Below are positions 14,389-22,287 of a DNA stretch of 35,917 bases, piece by piece. Both the position numbers and the translations under genes were made by a program. This DNA is from Bacillota bacterium (GTDB taxonomy: Bacteria > Bacillota > Clostridia > Christensenellales > DTU072). The first letter of the stretch is position 1; every line of letters begins with the position of its first letter. A model generated the notes under the pieces. That model was not told where the DNA came from. It saw only the letters and a list, made by a program, of their open reading frames with translations, and did no database searches. The DNA is taken from positions 1-35,917 of the forward strand of contig WQYD01000011.1 in assembly GCA_009781445.1 (NCBI GenBank), read 5' to 3'.

Positions 14389-16956
14389 ATGAAAAAGGTT
14401 TACAAATTAGCTTTAGTGCTTGTGATTCTCGCAGTGTGCATTGCGTTAATGGTTGCGTGCGGTAGCAGAGAAGAAGGTGGCGGAGGTAGTGCCACGCACG
14501 CGGGCGTTTATTATGAATATAGTAACGACAATGTAAAGATGCCTGATTCTTGGGTAGAGTTAAGGGCTAACGGTACTTGGAAAGATAACACTTCTGCCGA
14601 GGGAACATATTCAATTACTGACGGAAATATTAAGATTTTTGTTGAATTCTTTGGCGAAAATAGCGAACTTATGAGTGGCACAATAGCAAACGGCGTTATG
14701 ACCGTTAGCTTTTTTGGAATGACCACAGTATATAAAACGGATACCGCGGGAGCAAACAGCAGTGGTAATGAAGAACCGCCTGTCGTAATGCAATACGCAG
14801 TAACTTTTAATACCGACGGCGGAAGCGGCGTTGGGAATCAAACGATAGAAAGCGGGAAGTTTGCAACCCGCCCCGCAGTCAACCCGACAAAAGTTGGCTA
14901 CGAATTTGACAATTGGTATAGCGACAGCGAGAAAACCACGGTCTTTAACTTTACAGCAGACGCGATTGCTTCCCAACAAATAATTTACGCCAAATGGACG
15001 ATTGTGACTTATACAATCACCTACGCGAATCTTTTGGACAACGCAAACCCCAACGACGCGATTACAAGTTATACAATCGAAAGTATGGCAATCAGTTTTG
15101 CAAACCCCACGCGGAACGGCTATATGGGAACATGGGATATTGCAAGCATTCCTTCGGGCAGTACGGGCAACAAGACGATAACGGCGCAATGGACGGCAGA
15201 GAACTATACGATTACATACCGCGATGTTGGCGATACGGTATTCAGCGGAACACATGGTCTAAGTCACCCGACTTCGCATACCTACGGCATGGCGACACCG
15301 TTGGTCAGCCCGACAAAGATTGGTTATGTTTTTGACGGATGGTTTACAATAAACGATGGAACAGGTACCGCATTAACGACATTGGTTGCAACGGCTTACA
15401 CGGGCGATATTGCGCTATATGCCAAATGGAAACAATTATATAATTTGTCGCTTTCCAAAAACATATCCGAGGCAGGTTTGGTTTCAGGTAGCGGCAGTTA
15501 TAGTGATGGAACATCGGTTACGGCGACAGCAACGGTAAGTGACGGCTATATTTTTGACGGGTGGTGGGATGGCAACACAAAGATGAGTGAAAATCTTATT
15601 TATAGATTTGCAATGCCAAATAAAAATGTATCCCTTGAGGGTAGATGGGTTGTTGGGCTTCCATATCTTAATCATAACGGCAAGCAATATGTCAATCCAA
15701 ATGTGGTTACGGTTTTGTCGACGGCGGGCGATCGCGCTTTGTCTGGCTGGTACATTTTATCTGGCAATGTTTCGGGTAATTTTACATTGACAGTGAGCGG
15801 TCATGCAACTCTGATACTTGCGGACGGCTGTGTTTGGAGTATAGGAAGTGGAAATATTATCGTACCCTATGGCTACGATAGTTCGCTAAGCATCTATGCG
15901 CAAAGCTCGGGTCTTAACGCAGGAAGAATAAACGCGACCGCTATCGGGGGAATGAACGGCGCTCATGAAAACTCAGAAATCTCAAACGGGTTAATAAGCA
16001 TTTTTGGTGGGGTCATCACCGCAACGCGGATTGGTGGTGGCAATGGAGCGAATGGTACTGTCGGCCATACGCCCGCACCCACCATGCCCGCCGATGGTGG
16101 CACTGGCGGCCTTGGTGGTTACGGCGGTTTTGCCACAATTAACATTTATGGTGGGAATATTACGGCAACGCACATTGGCGGTGGGAATGGTGGGACTGGT
16201 GGAGCTGGTGGCGTAGGTACAAAGGCGGCAGATAATGCTTATTATCCTAGCGGGGGGCGGAGTGGCGGTAACGGCGGAGCCGGTGGCCATGGCGGAGGTG
16301 CCAAAATTTATATTTATGGCGGAGTAGTTTCCGCAACGACGATTGGCGGTGGGAATGCTGGAAACGGTGGAGTTGGTGGTACAGGCGGTGCCGGTGGTAA
16401 TGCTACTACGCATAGTACCGCCTCAATAGGCGGACGCGGCGGAAACGGTGGACGCGGCGGAAACGGTGGAGATACTTACACTTTGGATATACGTATATAT
16501 GCCGGAACGGTTACTGCCAACAGAATTGGAGTCGGCAATTTTGGCGCAGGCGGTAGTGGCGGAGCAGGTGGCAGTGGTGGCTCCGCATTCGGAGGCGGAA
16601 CATGGGGCGCCAATGGCGGTAGCTTTGGCACCGGTTCCTCCGGCAATTTTGCTTATTCTCATGGCGGTGTTCAAATAACAGGCGGAAGCGTAAAAGTCAC
16701 AACATGGCAAATACCCCCCTATATCTCTTTTGACCCGCGGAACTATATTTACGGCGAGAGAACCGACCTTCGGGTCTTTCTTCGTACCATCAATATCGGG
16801 TTTGCCAATGCGGCTGTAGAGAGCGGCACGATAACCGGCGCGGCATATTACGGTTTTACCGATGTCAAAGCAGATTCTTCGGGCAACCTATATCTGTGGC
16901 TTGCCGACCATATAACCGAAGTGGCAATCAACGGAATCAGTTATACTGTGTCCTAA
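14389..16956 (+). CDS. Large secreted lipoprotein with InlB-type repeats and glycine-rich region
   Basis: 855 residues from the ATG at 14389, which follows GGAGG by 5 nt. A lipoprotein signal peptide ends at L-M-V-A-C (lipidated C24). Residues ~50-115 form a beta-rich domain. Three Listeria-Bacteroides (InlB B / Flg_new) repeats follow at about 136-203, 206-268 and 270-347, each ending A-K-W or A-Q-W, then a divergent InlB repeat at ~350-420. Residues ~520-770 hold four to five units of about 50-65 residues with the pattern I-x-I-Y-G-G-x-V-x-A-T-x-I-G-G-G-N then G-G-x-G-G runs, probably a beta-helix with glycine-rich turns. Such proteins sit on the cell surface and bind hosts, glycans or other cells; the exact ligand is unknown. 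Expression is likely set by the leader RNA. Confidence 0.88.
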   Translation: MKKVYKLALVLVILAVCIALMVACGSREEGGGGSATHAGVYYEYSNDNVKMPDSWVELRANGTWKDNTSAEGTYSITDGNIKIFVEFFGENSELMSGTIANGVMTVSFFGMTTVYKTDTAGANSSGNEEPPVVMQYAVTFNTDGGSGVGNQTIESGKFATRPAVNPTKVGYEFDNWYSDSEKTTVFNFTADAIASQQIIYAKWTIVTYTITYANLLDNANPNDAITSYTIESMAISFANPTRNGYMGTWDIASIPSGSTGNKTITAQWTAENYTITYRDVGDTVFSGTHGLSHPTSHTYGMATPLVSPTKIGYVFDGWFTINDGTGTALTTLVATAYTGDIALYAKWKQLYNLSLSKNISEAGLVSGSGSYSDGTSVTATATVSDGYIFDGWWDGNTKMSENLIYRFAMPNKNVSLEGRWVVGLPYLNHNGKQYVNPNVVTVLSTAGDRALSGWYILSGNVSGNFTLTVSGHATLILADGCVWSIGSGNIIVPYGYDSSLSIYAQSSGLNAGRINATAIGGMNGAHENSEISNGLISIFGGVITATRIGGGNGANGTVGHTPAPTMPADGGTGGLGGYGGFATINIYGGNITATHIGGGNGGTGGAGGVGTKAADNAYYPSGGRSGGNGGAGGHGGGAKIYIYGGVVSATTIGGGNAGNGGVGGTGGAGGNATTHSTASIGGRGGNGGRGGNGGDTYTLDIRIYAGTVTANRIGVGNFGAGGSGGAGGSGGSAFGGGTWGANGGSFGTGSSGNFAYSHGGVQITGGSVKVTTWQIPPYISFDPRNYIYGERTDLRVFLRTINIGFANAAVESGTITGAAYYGFTDVKADSSGNLYLWLADHITEVAINGISYTVS

Positions 16957-16980
16957 AACTCAATCTAACTTATTTGCAAG

Positions 16981-17004
16981 GGCAGAGAGTTCAAACTCTC
17001 TGCC
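16981..17004 (+). terminator. Hairpin after the lipoprotein gene
   Basis: A perfect 11-bp stem, GGCAGAGAGTT with AACTCTCTGCC, and a 2-nt loop, 25 bp after the stop codon. No T-run follows, so it may protect the mRNA end or terminate weakly. Confidence 0.6.
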
Positions 17005-17398
17005 GTTGCGTATGCATATACAATTGATGCTACCCGTCAGTCACCTCGTTCGCACAAATGCTCTCTGCACGCCAAACCTTCGGGCGTTAATCCTAAGTAA
17101 AAAACAGCAGGCTGGAACGCGCATTGGTGCCCCTAGCTACGGGCAAATATCATCTGGGGTCGGAGCGGAGCATTGCTTAAATGCGAAATAAACTGACTTC
17201 CTTAACATTTCTTTGGGCACCGAATATTTAGACGCAATACGACATGTCGCTTAAACTCCATGCGCACGAGGTCGTACTGGCCCACCGAAGGGTTGGGGCT
17301 CTGGTCTGAGTTTTGATGTCTCACATAGGTGGTTCGTGCTTCGCAAAACTAAACGGATTGCAGTACCAACGAGATGCAAAATAGGTAGCGATCGTCCA
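17005..17398. other. Non-coding stretch of unknown nature
   Basis: No convincing gene. It looks more GC-rich than the island genes to its right and holds several short inverted repeats: TGCCC/GGGCA near 17128-17146, GCATT/AATGC near 17171-17186, the palindrome CGACATGTCG near 17241-17250, and ATACGAC with GTCGTA at about 17237 and 17272. It matches no rRNA, tRNA, tmRNA, RNase P or SRP RNA that I can recognise. A 61-codon open frame at 17006-17191 looks like chance or a decayed sequence. Confidence 0.4.
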
Positions 17399-17638
17399 AT
17401 GATATGCTCTTTGATTTGTTGTTTGTCGTATTTAGGTTATTTTCTCGTAATAATGATAATACTTTATTTTATGGAAAATAAAGACTCAAACCAAATGAAA
17501 CTTGATAATATAGAAAATCTGCTATGCGAGATACTTAAAACTGTCAGAGCGAATAATGACCTTGTTAACGAAAAATTTCTTAGTGTGTTTAAGAAATTAG
17601 CTCGAATTGATATGTTAGTTGCTACCGACAGAGGATAA
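17399..17638 (+). CDS. Small putative membrane protein, unknown
   Basis: 79 residues: one hydrophobic segment at the N terminus (S-L-I-C-C-L-S-Y-L-G-Y-F-L-V-I-M-I-I-L-Y-F) followed by a charged helical tail with L-D-N-I-E-N-L-L-C-E-I-L-K and N-E-K-F-L-S-V-F-K-K-L. The tail looks truly coding, but the ribosome site is weak and an ATG at 17472 or an upstream GTG at 17336 are alternatives. It overlaps the end of the convergent gene by 17 nt. Function unknown. Confidence 0.4.
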   Translation: MICSLICCLSYLGYFLVIMIILYFMENKDSNQMKLDNIENLLCEILKTVRANNDLVNEKFLSVFKKLARIDMLVATDRG

Positions 17639-18413
17639 GATGCCTTAGCAAATCATAAACGAATGCACCAATAACACTAGCCACAATTGGAGTAGCAATT
17701 GCAACAACTAGTGCACTTCCAGGGTGGTCGTGTATAAAGTCTTGCAATCTATAAAACCGTGCCTTTCTTAACTTTTTCAATTTTTTCTCAATGTACTTGT
17801 AATAACCATAGAAGCTATCATCGTCTAGGGTTTTAGTTATTTCTTCTTTGCAATCATCGCAAATCTTTGGTTTACCGCAAGACTTTGAGAGAAGTTTGAT
17901 TTTTTCATTTTTGCTTGTATCAAAAATACAATTTCTAAATTCGTCGTTCCATATGCGCTTCTTGCAGACATACCTCAAAACATCTCTGTATATTGCTATT
18001 AGCAAAAAATTTATTACCGAAATATTCGCTTCAGCTATAATTTTTTTTGTTCCGTATAGGCTCAAATAAAAAAGGCTTTGTTGCTCATTCAGGCTACCGC
18101 CATAGTTTGTTTTCGTCCTATAATCTGTTAGCAAGATATAGATGCCAGTTTGCCCATCTTTGATTTGCTGATTGAATTTTTCTACCATAGCCCCGTCTTC
18201 CAAGCAGACATCGTTTTCCCCATCAAGCCCAAATTCAGCAATTTCAATATTCTCCTCTTCGAATACAACATTAAATATGCGAGAGTTATGATCTTTCAAC
18301 TCGCTTTTAAGAAAATAAAAATCCGAAGATCCCATATTGATAATATGTACTTTTGTTGGTGCATAATCGGAGACCTTATAGAATTTCCGTTTCCTGCTCT
18401 TCTTTGTGCCCAC
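17622..18413 (-). CDS. Hypothetical protein with C-terminal membrane helix and Cys motif
   Basis: 263 residues, GTG start with an excellent ribosome site (AGGAGG, 6 nt spacing). The N terminus is very basic (G-T-K-K-S-R-K-R-K). The middle contains C-I-F-D-T-S-K then K-S-C-G-K-P-K-I-C-D-D-C, a pattern of C-x-F-D ... I-C-x-x-C seen in some archaemetzincin-like and defence-associated proteins, so a small zinc site is possible. A C-terminal hydrophobic helix (S-A-L-V-V-A-I-A-T-P-I-V-A-S-V-I-G-A-F) suggests a tail anchor. I do not recognise the family and no catalytic H-E-x-x-H is seen. Part of an island of unknown genes. Confidence 0.7.
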   Translation of the reverse strand: MGTKKSRKRKFYKVSDYAPTKVHIINMGSSDFYFLKSELKDHNSRIFNVVFEEENIEIAEFGLDGENDVCLEDGAMVEKFNQQIKDGQTGIYILLTDYRTKTNYGGSLNEQQSLFYLSLYGTKKIIAEANISVINFLLIAIYRDVLRYVCKKRIWNDEFRNCIFDTSKNEKIKLLSKSCGKPKICDDCKEEITKTLDDDSFYGYYKYIEKKLKKLRKARFYRLQDFIHDHPGSALVVAIATPIVASVIGAFVYDLLRHLILCR

Positions 18414-18596
18414 CTTCCACCTCCTCGTTCTTTATGCGGTCAAAACATCTAAATTGTAACACGGCAGCACCCATTTGTCAATAGCTCAATTCGCACACTT
18501 TCTCACATTTGCTTGCATGTAAATTGCAAATTTGCGTGAATTTAACATAATTTCATGTAAATTTATTGGCATTTTTCAAAACTTTGGAAAAAATAG

Positions 18597-18625
18597 TTGA
18601 AATATTTACCGCTAAATGTTACAAT
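18597..18625 (+). promoter_or_regulatory. Promoter for the 18658-20390 gene group
   Basis: TTGAAA (18597-18602) and TACAAT (18620-18625), spacer 17 bp, in an AT-rich stretch. It lies 32 bp before the first start codon of three co-directional genes. Confidence 0.6.
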
Positions 18626-18657
18626 AAGCCAAGTTCTTGTAATGGGTAGGTTTTGAT

Positions 18658-19131
18658 GTGCGAAAATTTCTTAACAGAATTGCAAAATTTGCCGACAATT
18701 TACATGATGCAATCAAGCGGACAGTTGCCATAACTTTTGGTAGTGCTTTAAAGCACGCACCAAACACATATCGTACATTACTCGTTGAGGGCGTTGCAAT
18801 GATCGTCATAGGTTTAGCACATAAGTGGCAGGGAATAGTCGGTCTTTTGGGGGCGGTAATTCCGCTGACAATCATTGCCTGTTTGGAGGATCATGATATG
18901 GTCAACAAAGCCAATAATCGGACTCATAACGCAAAGACTTATTCGTGGGTCAAATTCAACTCTGCTGTAATGGCTATAGTAACAGCATTCGTTATTTTGG
19001 CAATCGGCAGATATGAAAACTGGCTTGTTGTTTTGTTTTTTATAACATTGGGATTACTTGTTTCGCAACTACTTGCAAGAAATAAACTTTGTCTTGATGC
19101 ACATGGCGAAAAAATTAAGCGTATTTATTAG
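18658..19131 (+). CDS. Multi-pass membrane protein, unknown
   Basis: 157 residues with a basic, amphipathic N-terminal 40 residues and about four membrane helices (near L-L-V-E-G-V-A-M-I-V-I-G-L, G-L-L-G-A-V-I-P-L-T-I-I-A, A-V-M-A-I-V-T-A-F-V-I-L-A and W-L-V-V-L-F-F-I-T-L-G-L-L-V). GTG start; AGG lies 7 nt upstream. No family recognised. First of three genes on the same strand; its size and topology would allow a holin-like or immunity role, but nothing proves this. Confidence 0.6.
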   Translation: MRKFLNRIAKFADNLHDAIKRTVAITFGSALKHAPNTYRTLLVEGVAMIVIGLAHKWQGIVGLLGAVIPLTIIACLEDHDMVNKANNRTHNAKTYSWVKFNSAVMAIVTAFVILAIGRYENWLVVLFFITLGLLVSQLLARNKLCLDAHGEKIKRIY

Positions 19132-19188
19132 TAATGGCGCACATACTATTAACCGATAACATCTTAAGAACAAAGGAGACATAAAAAT

Positions 19189-19383
19189 ATGGAAATTGTT
19201 ATCATAGGCGCAATTTTTGTTGGATTAGCCGGAGTCGTCGCGATTGGAAAAATCGCAAGTCGTTTTATGGAAAAAATTGACAAAGCAGTCAGCAAAACCA
19301 CAGATGCATATAGTTTGTCAAATGATGAGCAGTCTGCTAAAGTTGCAATCGAGTTTGCGAAGCATAAGGAAATGAATCGATGA
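19189..19383 (+). CDS. Small single-pass membrane protein, unknown
   Basis: 64 residues: an N-terminal hydrophobic helix (I-V-I-I-G-A-I-F-V-G-L-A-G-V-V-A-I-G) then a charged amphipathic helix and tail. A clear ribosome site AAAGGAGA precedes the ATG, so it is very likely translated. It lies between the four-helix membrane protein and the 314-residue gene, so probably one operon. Function unknown. Confidence 0.65.
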   Translation: MEIVIIGAIFVGLAGVVAIGKIASRFMEKIDKAVSKTTDAYSLSNDEQSAKVAIEFAKHKEMNR

Positions 19384-19445
19384 GCACATTGGGGGGAGGG
19401 GCACATGTGTCCTTTTCGCATGTTAAGTGAGCGTGGGAGCACAAA

Positions 19446-20390
19446 ATGACATTTAATACAGATGATAAATGCGGGGGAGTAATTGAGTTCTTTGAGCAAG
19501 ATATGGTTGCTGTGTACAAGGAGATTTACGATAGGGAAAAACCCAAGCATAATTACATTTTAGTAAATTACATCGGCATTGACCAGAGCAATCCAGACTT
19601 TAATGTTTTTGTTGAAGAAACCTACTTTGGACGCTACAAGAAACTAAAACAGTTTTGTATAGACAGAAATATTGTGAAAGCTGAGACTAAGGACAGTTTG
19701 AGCAGAACAAAAATTTGCAGTTGCGTAAGTGTAGCAATCGCCCAAAAGCCACCGTTCTTTCATAAAAAGTCTGGCGAAAAAAACGAGGAAGCTGATCGGA
19801 AACGGCACACACTAGATTTGAATATGGAAGCTGCCGTTCACACGGCACTTAGAATATTGTTTAAGTTCTGGACGCTTGATTATCGCATCAAACTTAATGT
19901 CGCACTGAAAAAAAATGCAAGCGAACCTTCCGACGCGTTAATTGCGCAAATACAGCGCTACAAGAGATACATCATTGTACTTGAAAACTGCAAATATTGG
20001 TTTGACTATGTGGCGCTCGAAGGTCACACGGATTTTATCACAAGCTTGAAGGGTGCTTTCGCGGCTATCGCACACGACAAAAAACCTTATTCTGAGTCGG
20101 TTTTACGACTTTTGTTCTTATTGTTTTTTCAACTCGAGAAACATTATGACGCGATGCTTAGAAATTATGTAATGCTTTTTGCTGAGCCAACCAATAATGA
20201 GCGACTTTTGTTGGATCAATATGATTGGAGTAAATATGCAAACATCGGTAACGAGGGCATTATAACAATCGAAATTTTAGACAAAACAACTCATGAAAAA
20301 GCTTACATCGATGATCCTATGACATACGCAAAAAAAGTTCTAGAAAGATGTTATTTTCGGTCGGGATCGACATCGCCAGAGAACAAATAG
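19446..20390 (+). CDS. Hypothetical soluble protein, unknown
   Basis: 314 residues, mostly helical after residue ~110, with no membrane segment or signal peptide. The first third has a beta-type stretch H-N-Y-I-L-V-N-Y-I-G-I-D and a Y-F-G-R-Y-K-K-L-K-Q-F segment. GGGAG lies 6 nt before the ATG. I recognise no motif. Last gene of the island group; a composite heptamer element (20490-20551) lies between it and the amidase. Confidence 0.6.
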   Translation: MTFNTDDKCGGVIEFFEQDMVAVYKEIYDREKPKHNYILVNYIGIDQSNPDFNVFVEETYFGRYKKLKQFCIDRNIVKAETKDSLSRTKICSCVSVAIAQKPPFFHKKSGEKNEEADRKRHTLDLNMEAAVHTALRILFKFWTLDYRIKLNVALKKNASEPSDALIAQIQRYKRYIIVLENCKYWFDYVALEGHTDFITSLKGAFAAIAHDKKPYSESVLRLLFLLFFQLEKHYDAMLRNYVMLFAEPTNNERLLLDQYDWSKYANIGNEGIITIEILDKTTHEKAYIDDPMTYAKKVLERCYFRSGSTSPENK

Positions 20391-20489
20391 CCGAAGTTCG
20401 CACTCTTTAATGTGGTGTGTCAAGGGAACGAACAGCACGAAAAGCAATCGGTAAAAGCCACAAATCAAACCATTAATCTTTTTCCTCAG

Positions 20490-20551
20490 TTCGTACTTCA
20501 TACCTAAAAATAGCTCCACCACTATTGCCTGTTGCCTATTTCCTGTTGCCT
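20490..20551 (-). repeat. Composite heptamer repeat element (intergenic)
   Basis: Two 7-mers TTCGTAC, TTCATAC (20490-20503), a core reading GGTGGAGCTATTTTTAG on the minus strand (20504-20520), then ATTGCCT, GTTGCCT, ATTTCCT, GTTGCCT (20524-20551). The left units match the GTACGAA units at 28617-28637. Confidence 0.75.
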
Positions 20552-20592
20552 TAAAAATTCACAAACCGTGCCAAAACCGCATATCCTGTATC

Positions 20593-21534
20593 ATGGCAAC
20601 AATAGTAATTGATCCCGGACACGGCGGGTATGATATAGGCGGTGCGTATTTCGGACGCCAAGAGAAAGACGATAACTTAAGGTTTTCGCTTGCGCTTGCG
20701 GATTATTTAAGAAGGCACGGCGAACGCGTGGTGCTTACAAGAAGCGGTGATTATTTCGTACCGCTTTTAAACCGCAGTGCGATTTCAAACAGTGCGGGGG
20801 CGAATCTCTTTGTGTCTATCCACCGAAACGCATTTGCGCTTCCCAGTGCAAACGGCATGGAAATTTACACAAGGGCTTACCCCTCTGCCGTTGAGGTTAG
20901 GGACGCAAGCCTGATTCTTAGCGAACTTTTAAAAGTTCCTAATGTGTTTAGAAATCGGGGAATCCACCGTGCCGATTTTTCGGTTCTAAGAAACACCCGC
21001 GCCCCTGCTTTGCTTATTGAACTTGGATTTATTTCAAACGAACAAGATAATCAGATTTTTGACACGCGTTTTAATGAATTGGTTGAGGCGGTGGGTAAGG
21101 GAATTTTGGAAGCCGTGGGTGGTGCAGTCGTCCCCCCGCAAGGTGGCGATGCCACGGTACGGCAGATTCAATCTACTCTAAATTCAAGATACAACGCAGG
21201 GCTGATTGTGGACGGAATTGCAGGTTCTTTAACTAAGAACGCACTCGTGAGGGCTTTGCAACAAGAATATAACACTCAATTTAACGCAGGGCTTACGGTA
21301 GACGGAATCTTTGGGCCAAGAACGCGTTCGGCAATGCGCCTGTTTCGGCAAGGTTCACGCGGAAACATTGTGTGGCTGATTCAGGCCGCGCTTTATCTAA
21401 AAGGCGAACGAATCGCGGTAGACGGAATTTTCGGGCCTTTAACAGATTCTGCCGTCCGCCGATTCCAAGCCTCGCACGGCTTAAGCGTGGACGGAATCGT
21501 TGGCCCTAATACCTTTGAGGCTTTATTCACATAA
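20593..21534 (+). CDS. N-acetylmuramoyl-L-alanine amidase with peptidoglycan-binding repeats
   Basis: 313 residues. An Amidase_3 domain (1-175) carries the zinc ligands H10 (I-D-P-G-H-G-G), E24 and H77 (V-S-I-H-R-N-A), and catalytic E143 (L-L-I-E-L-G-F-I-S-N). It cleaves the bond between muramic acid and the stem peptide. Two to three PG-binding type 1 repeats follow, each with V-D-G-I-x-G-P/S-x-T (near 208, 234, 277 and 297). There is no signal peptide, so it would need a holin or other export route, as phage endolysins do, or act from the cytoplasm after lysis. No ribosome site is seen; a weak TTCACA/TATCCT pair ends 5 nt before the ATG, so its mRNA may be leaderless. Confidence 0.93.
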   Translation: MATIVIDPGHGGYDIGGAYFGRQEKDDNLRFSLALADYLRRHGERVVLTRSGDYFVPLLNRSAISNSAGANLFVSIHRNAFALPSANGMEIYTRAYPSAVEVRDASLILSELLKVPNVFRNRGIHRADFSVLRNTRAPALLIELGFISNEQDNQIFDTRFNELVEAVGKGILEAVGGAVVPPQGGDATVRQIQSTLNSRYNAGLIVDGIAGSLTKNALVRALQQEYNTQFNAGLTVDGIFGPRTRSAMRLFRQGSRGNIVWLIQAALYLKGERIAVDGIFGPLTDSAVRRFQASHGLSVDGIVGPNTFEALFT

Positions 21535-21580
21535 AAACTATAAAAGGCGCAAAATCACAAAATTTTGTTGCTATAAATAC

Positions 21581-21607
21581 AAAAAGCCACTGATAAGTGG
21601 CTTTTTT
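21581..21607 (+). terminator. Bidirectional terminator between amidase and mscL
   Basis: AAAAAGCCACT (21581-21591) pairs with AGTGGCTTTTTT (21596-21607), loop GATA. It serves the amidase on the plus strand and the tpiA-mscL unit on the minus strand. Confidence 0.9.
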
Positions 21608-21645
21608 GGTAATTTGTTTTTGTGGTTTTTAAAATTGGTTTGCTT

Positions 21646-22287
21646 TTATGCGCTTGGCTTTTTTAAAATATCTCTAATCTCTGCCAAAAGTTCTTCGGTG
21701 GTTTTTGCGGAAGTCGCCTGTGGCGCGTCCGCTTGGTGATTGGTGATTGGTGGTTGGTGGTTGGGGGCGGAATTATTATCAATGCTTCCTTCATTCTGAA
21801 TTCTGAATTCTGGATCACGAATTAAGTCCGCGCCTGTCGGCTGTTGCGCTATGCTTTTTTTAATTCTTTTCGCCTTTTCCTTGATTTCCGCTTTTGCAGT
21901 TTTGACCGTTTTTGAAAGGCGCGAAGCTATCTTTATTCCTATAAATATTGAAAGCGCGATTATGAAAAAGTTCACCACTGCTTGGATAAACATTCCGTAG
22001 CGAAACACAATTGCGTCTTTTCCTGCGGTTGCCTCTCGTAGCGTTGCGGACGCACTTGCGATATCCACATTCACGATTAGCCCTATTAACGGCATGATAA
22101 TATCCGCCACAAGGCTATCAACAATAGCTTTAAACGAAGCACCGATAATTATGCCTATGGCAAGCTGAACCACATTGCCTTTGGTTACAAAGGCTTTAAA
22201 TTCATGCCAAAAGCCAAGGTTTTGCGCCTTTTTTTCCGCTTTTTTCGCTTTCCGTTCTTCTTTGGTAAGTTTAAAATATTTAAACAT
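21646..22287 (-). CDS. mscL: Large-conductance mechanosensitive channel with extended tail
   Basis: MscL opens under membrane tension and releases solutes in osmotic downshock. Marks: G-F-W-H-E-F-K-A-F-V-T-K-G-N-V-V then L-A-I-G-I-I-I-G (TM1) near 25-50, the periplasmic loop, and TM2 near 100-122. The closing helix T-T-E-E-L-L-A-E-I-R-D-I-L-K-K is the normal MscL C terminus. At 213 residues it is about 60 longer than usual: an N-terminal basic lead plus a repeat-derived insert at residues 159-185 (P-E-F-R-I-Q-N-E ... N-H-Q-P-P-I-T-N-H-Q) between TM2 and the final helix. The ATG overlaps the tpiA stop by 1 nt (TAATG), so it is co-translated with tpiA. Confidence 0.95.
   Translation of the reverse strand: MFKYFKLTKEERKAKKAEKKAQNLGFWHEFKAFVTKGNVVQLAIGIIIGASFKAIVDSLVADIIMPLIGLIVNVDIASASATLREATAGKDAIVFRYGMFIQAVVNFFIIALSIFIGIKIASRLSKTVKTAKAEIKEKAKRIKKSIAQQPTGADLIRDPEFRIQNEGSIDNNSAPNHQPPITNHQADAPQATSAKTTEELLAEIRDILKKPSA
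21733..21813 (-). repeat. Composite heptamer repeat element inside mscL
   Basis: On the plus strand: TTGGTGA, TTGGTGA, TTGGTGG, TTGGTGG, TTGGGGG (21733-21767), then a core GCGGAATTATTATCAATGCT (21768-21787), then ATTCTGA, ATTCTGA, ATTCTGG (21793-21813). The span is 81 bp, 27 codons, in frame. The ATTCTGA units are close to the reverse complement of the ATTCAGA-type units in feoB, and the cores align. Confidence 0.85.

Noticed and set aside
15991-16710. Antisense and shifted frames in the glycine-rich region of the lipoprotein
   Set aside because: They are by-products of the GGN-rich codons, with Ser/Thr/Ala-rich low-complexity translations.
17020-17190. tRNA or tmRNA gene
   Set aside because: No G-G-T-T-C-G-A type T-loop, acceptor stem pairing or CCA end could be found.
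17006-17191. 61-codon open frame as a real gene
   Set aside because: No ribosome site, unusual composition and no protein-like pattern; treated as non-coding.
20593-21534. Complete prophage around the amidase
   Set aside because: No capsid, tail, portal or large terminase genes are present; the terminase-small-subunit cassette is 9 kb away and on the other strand.
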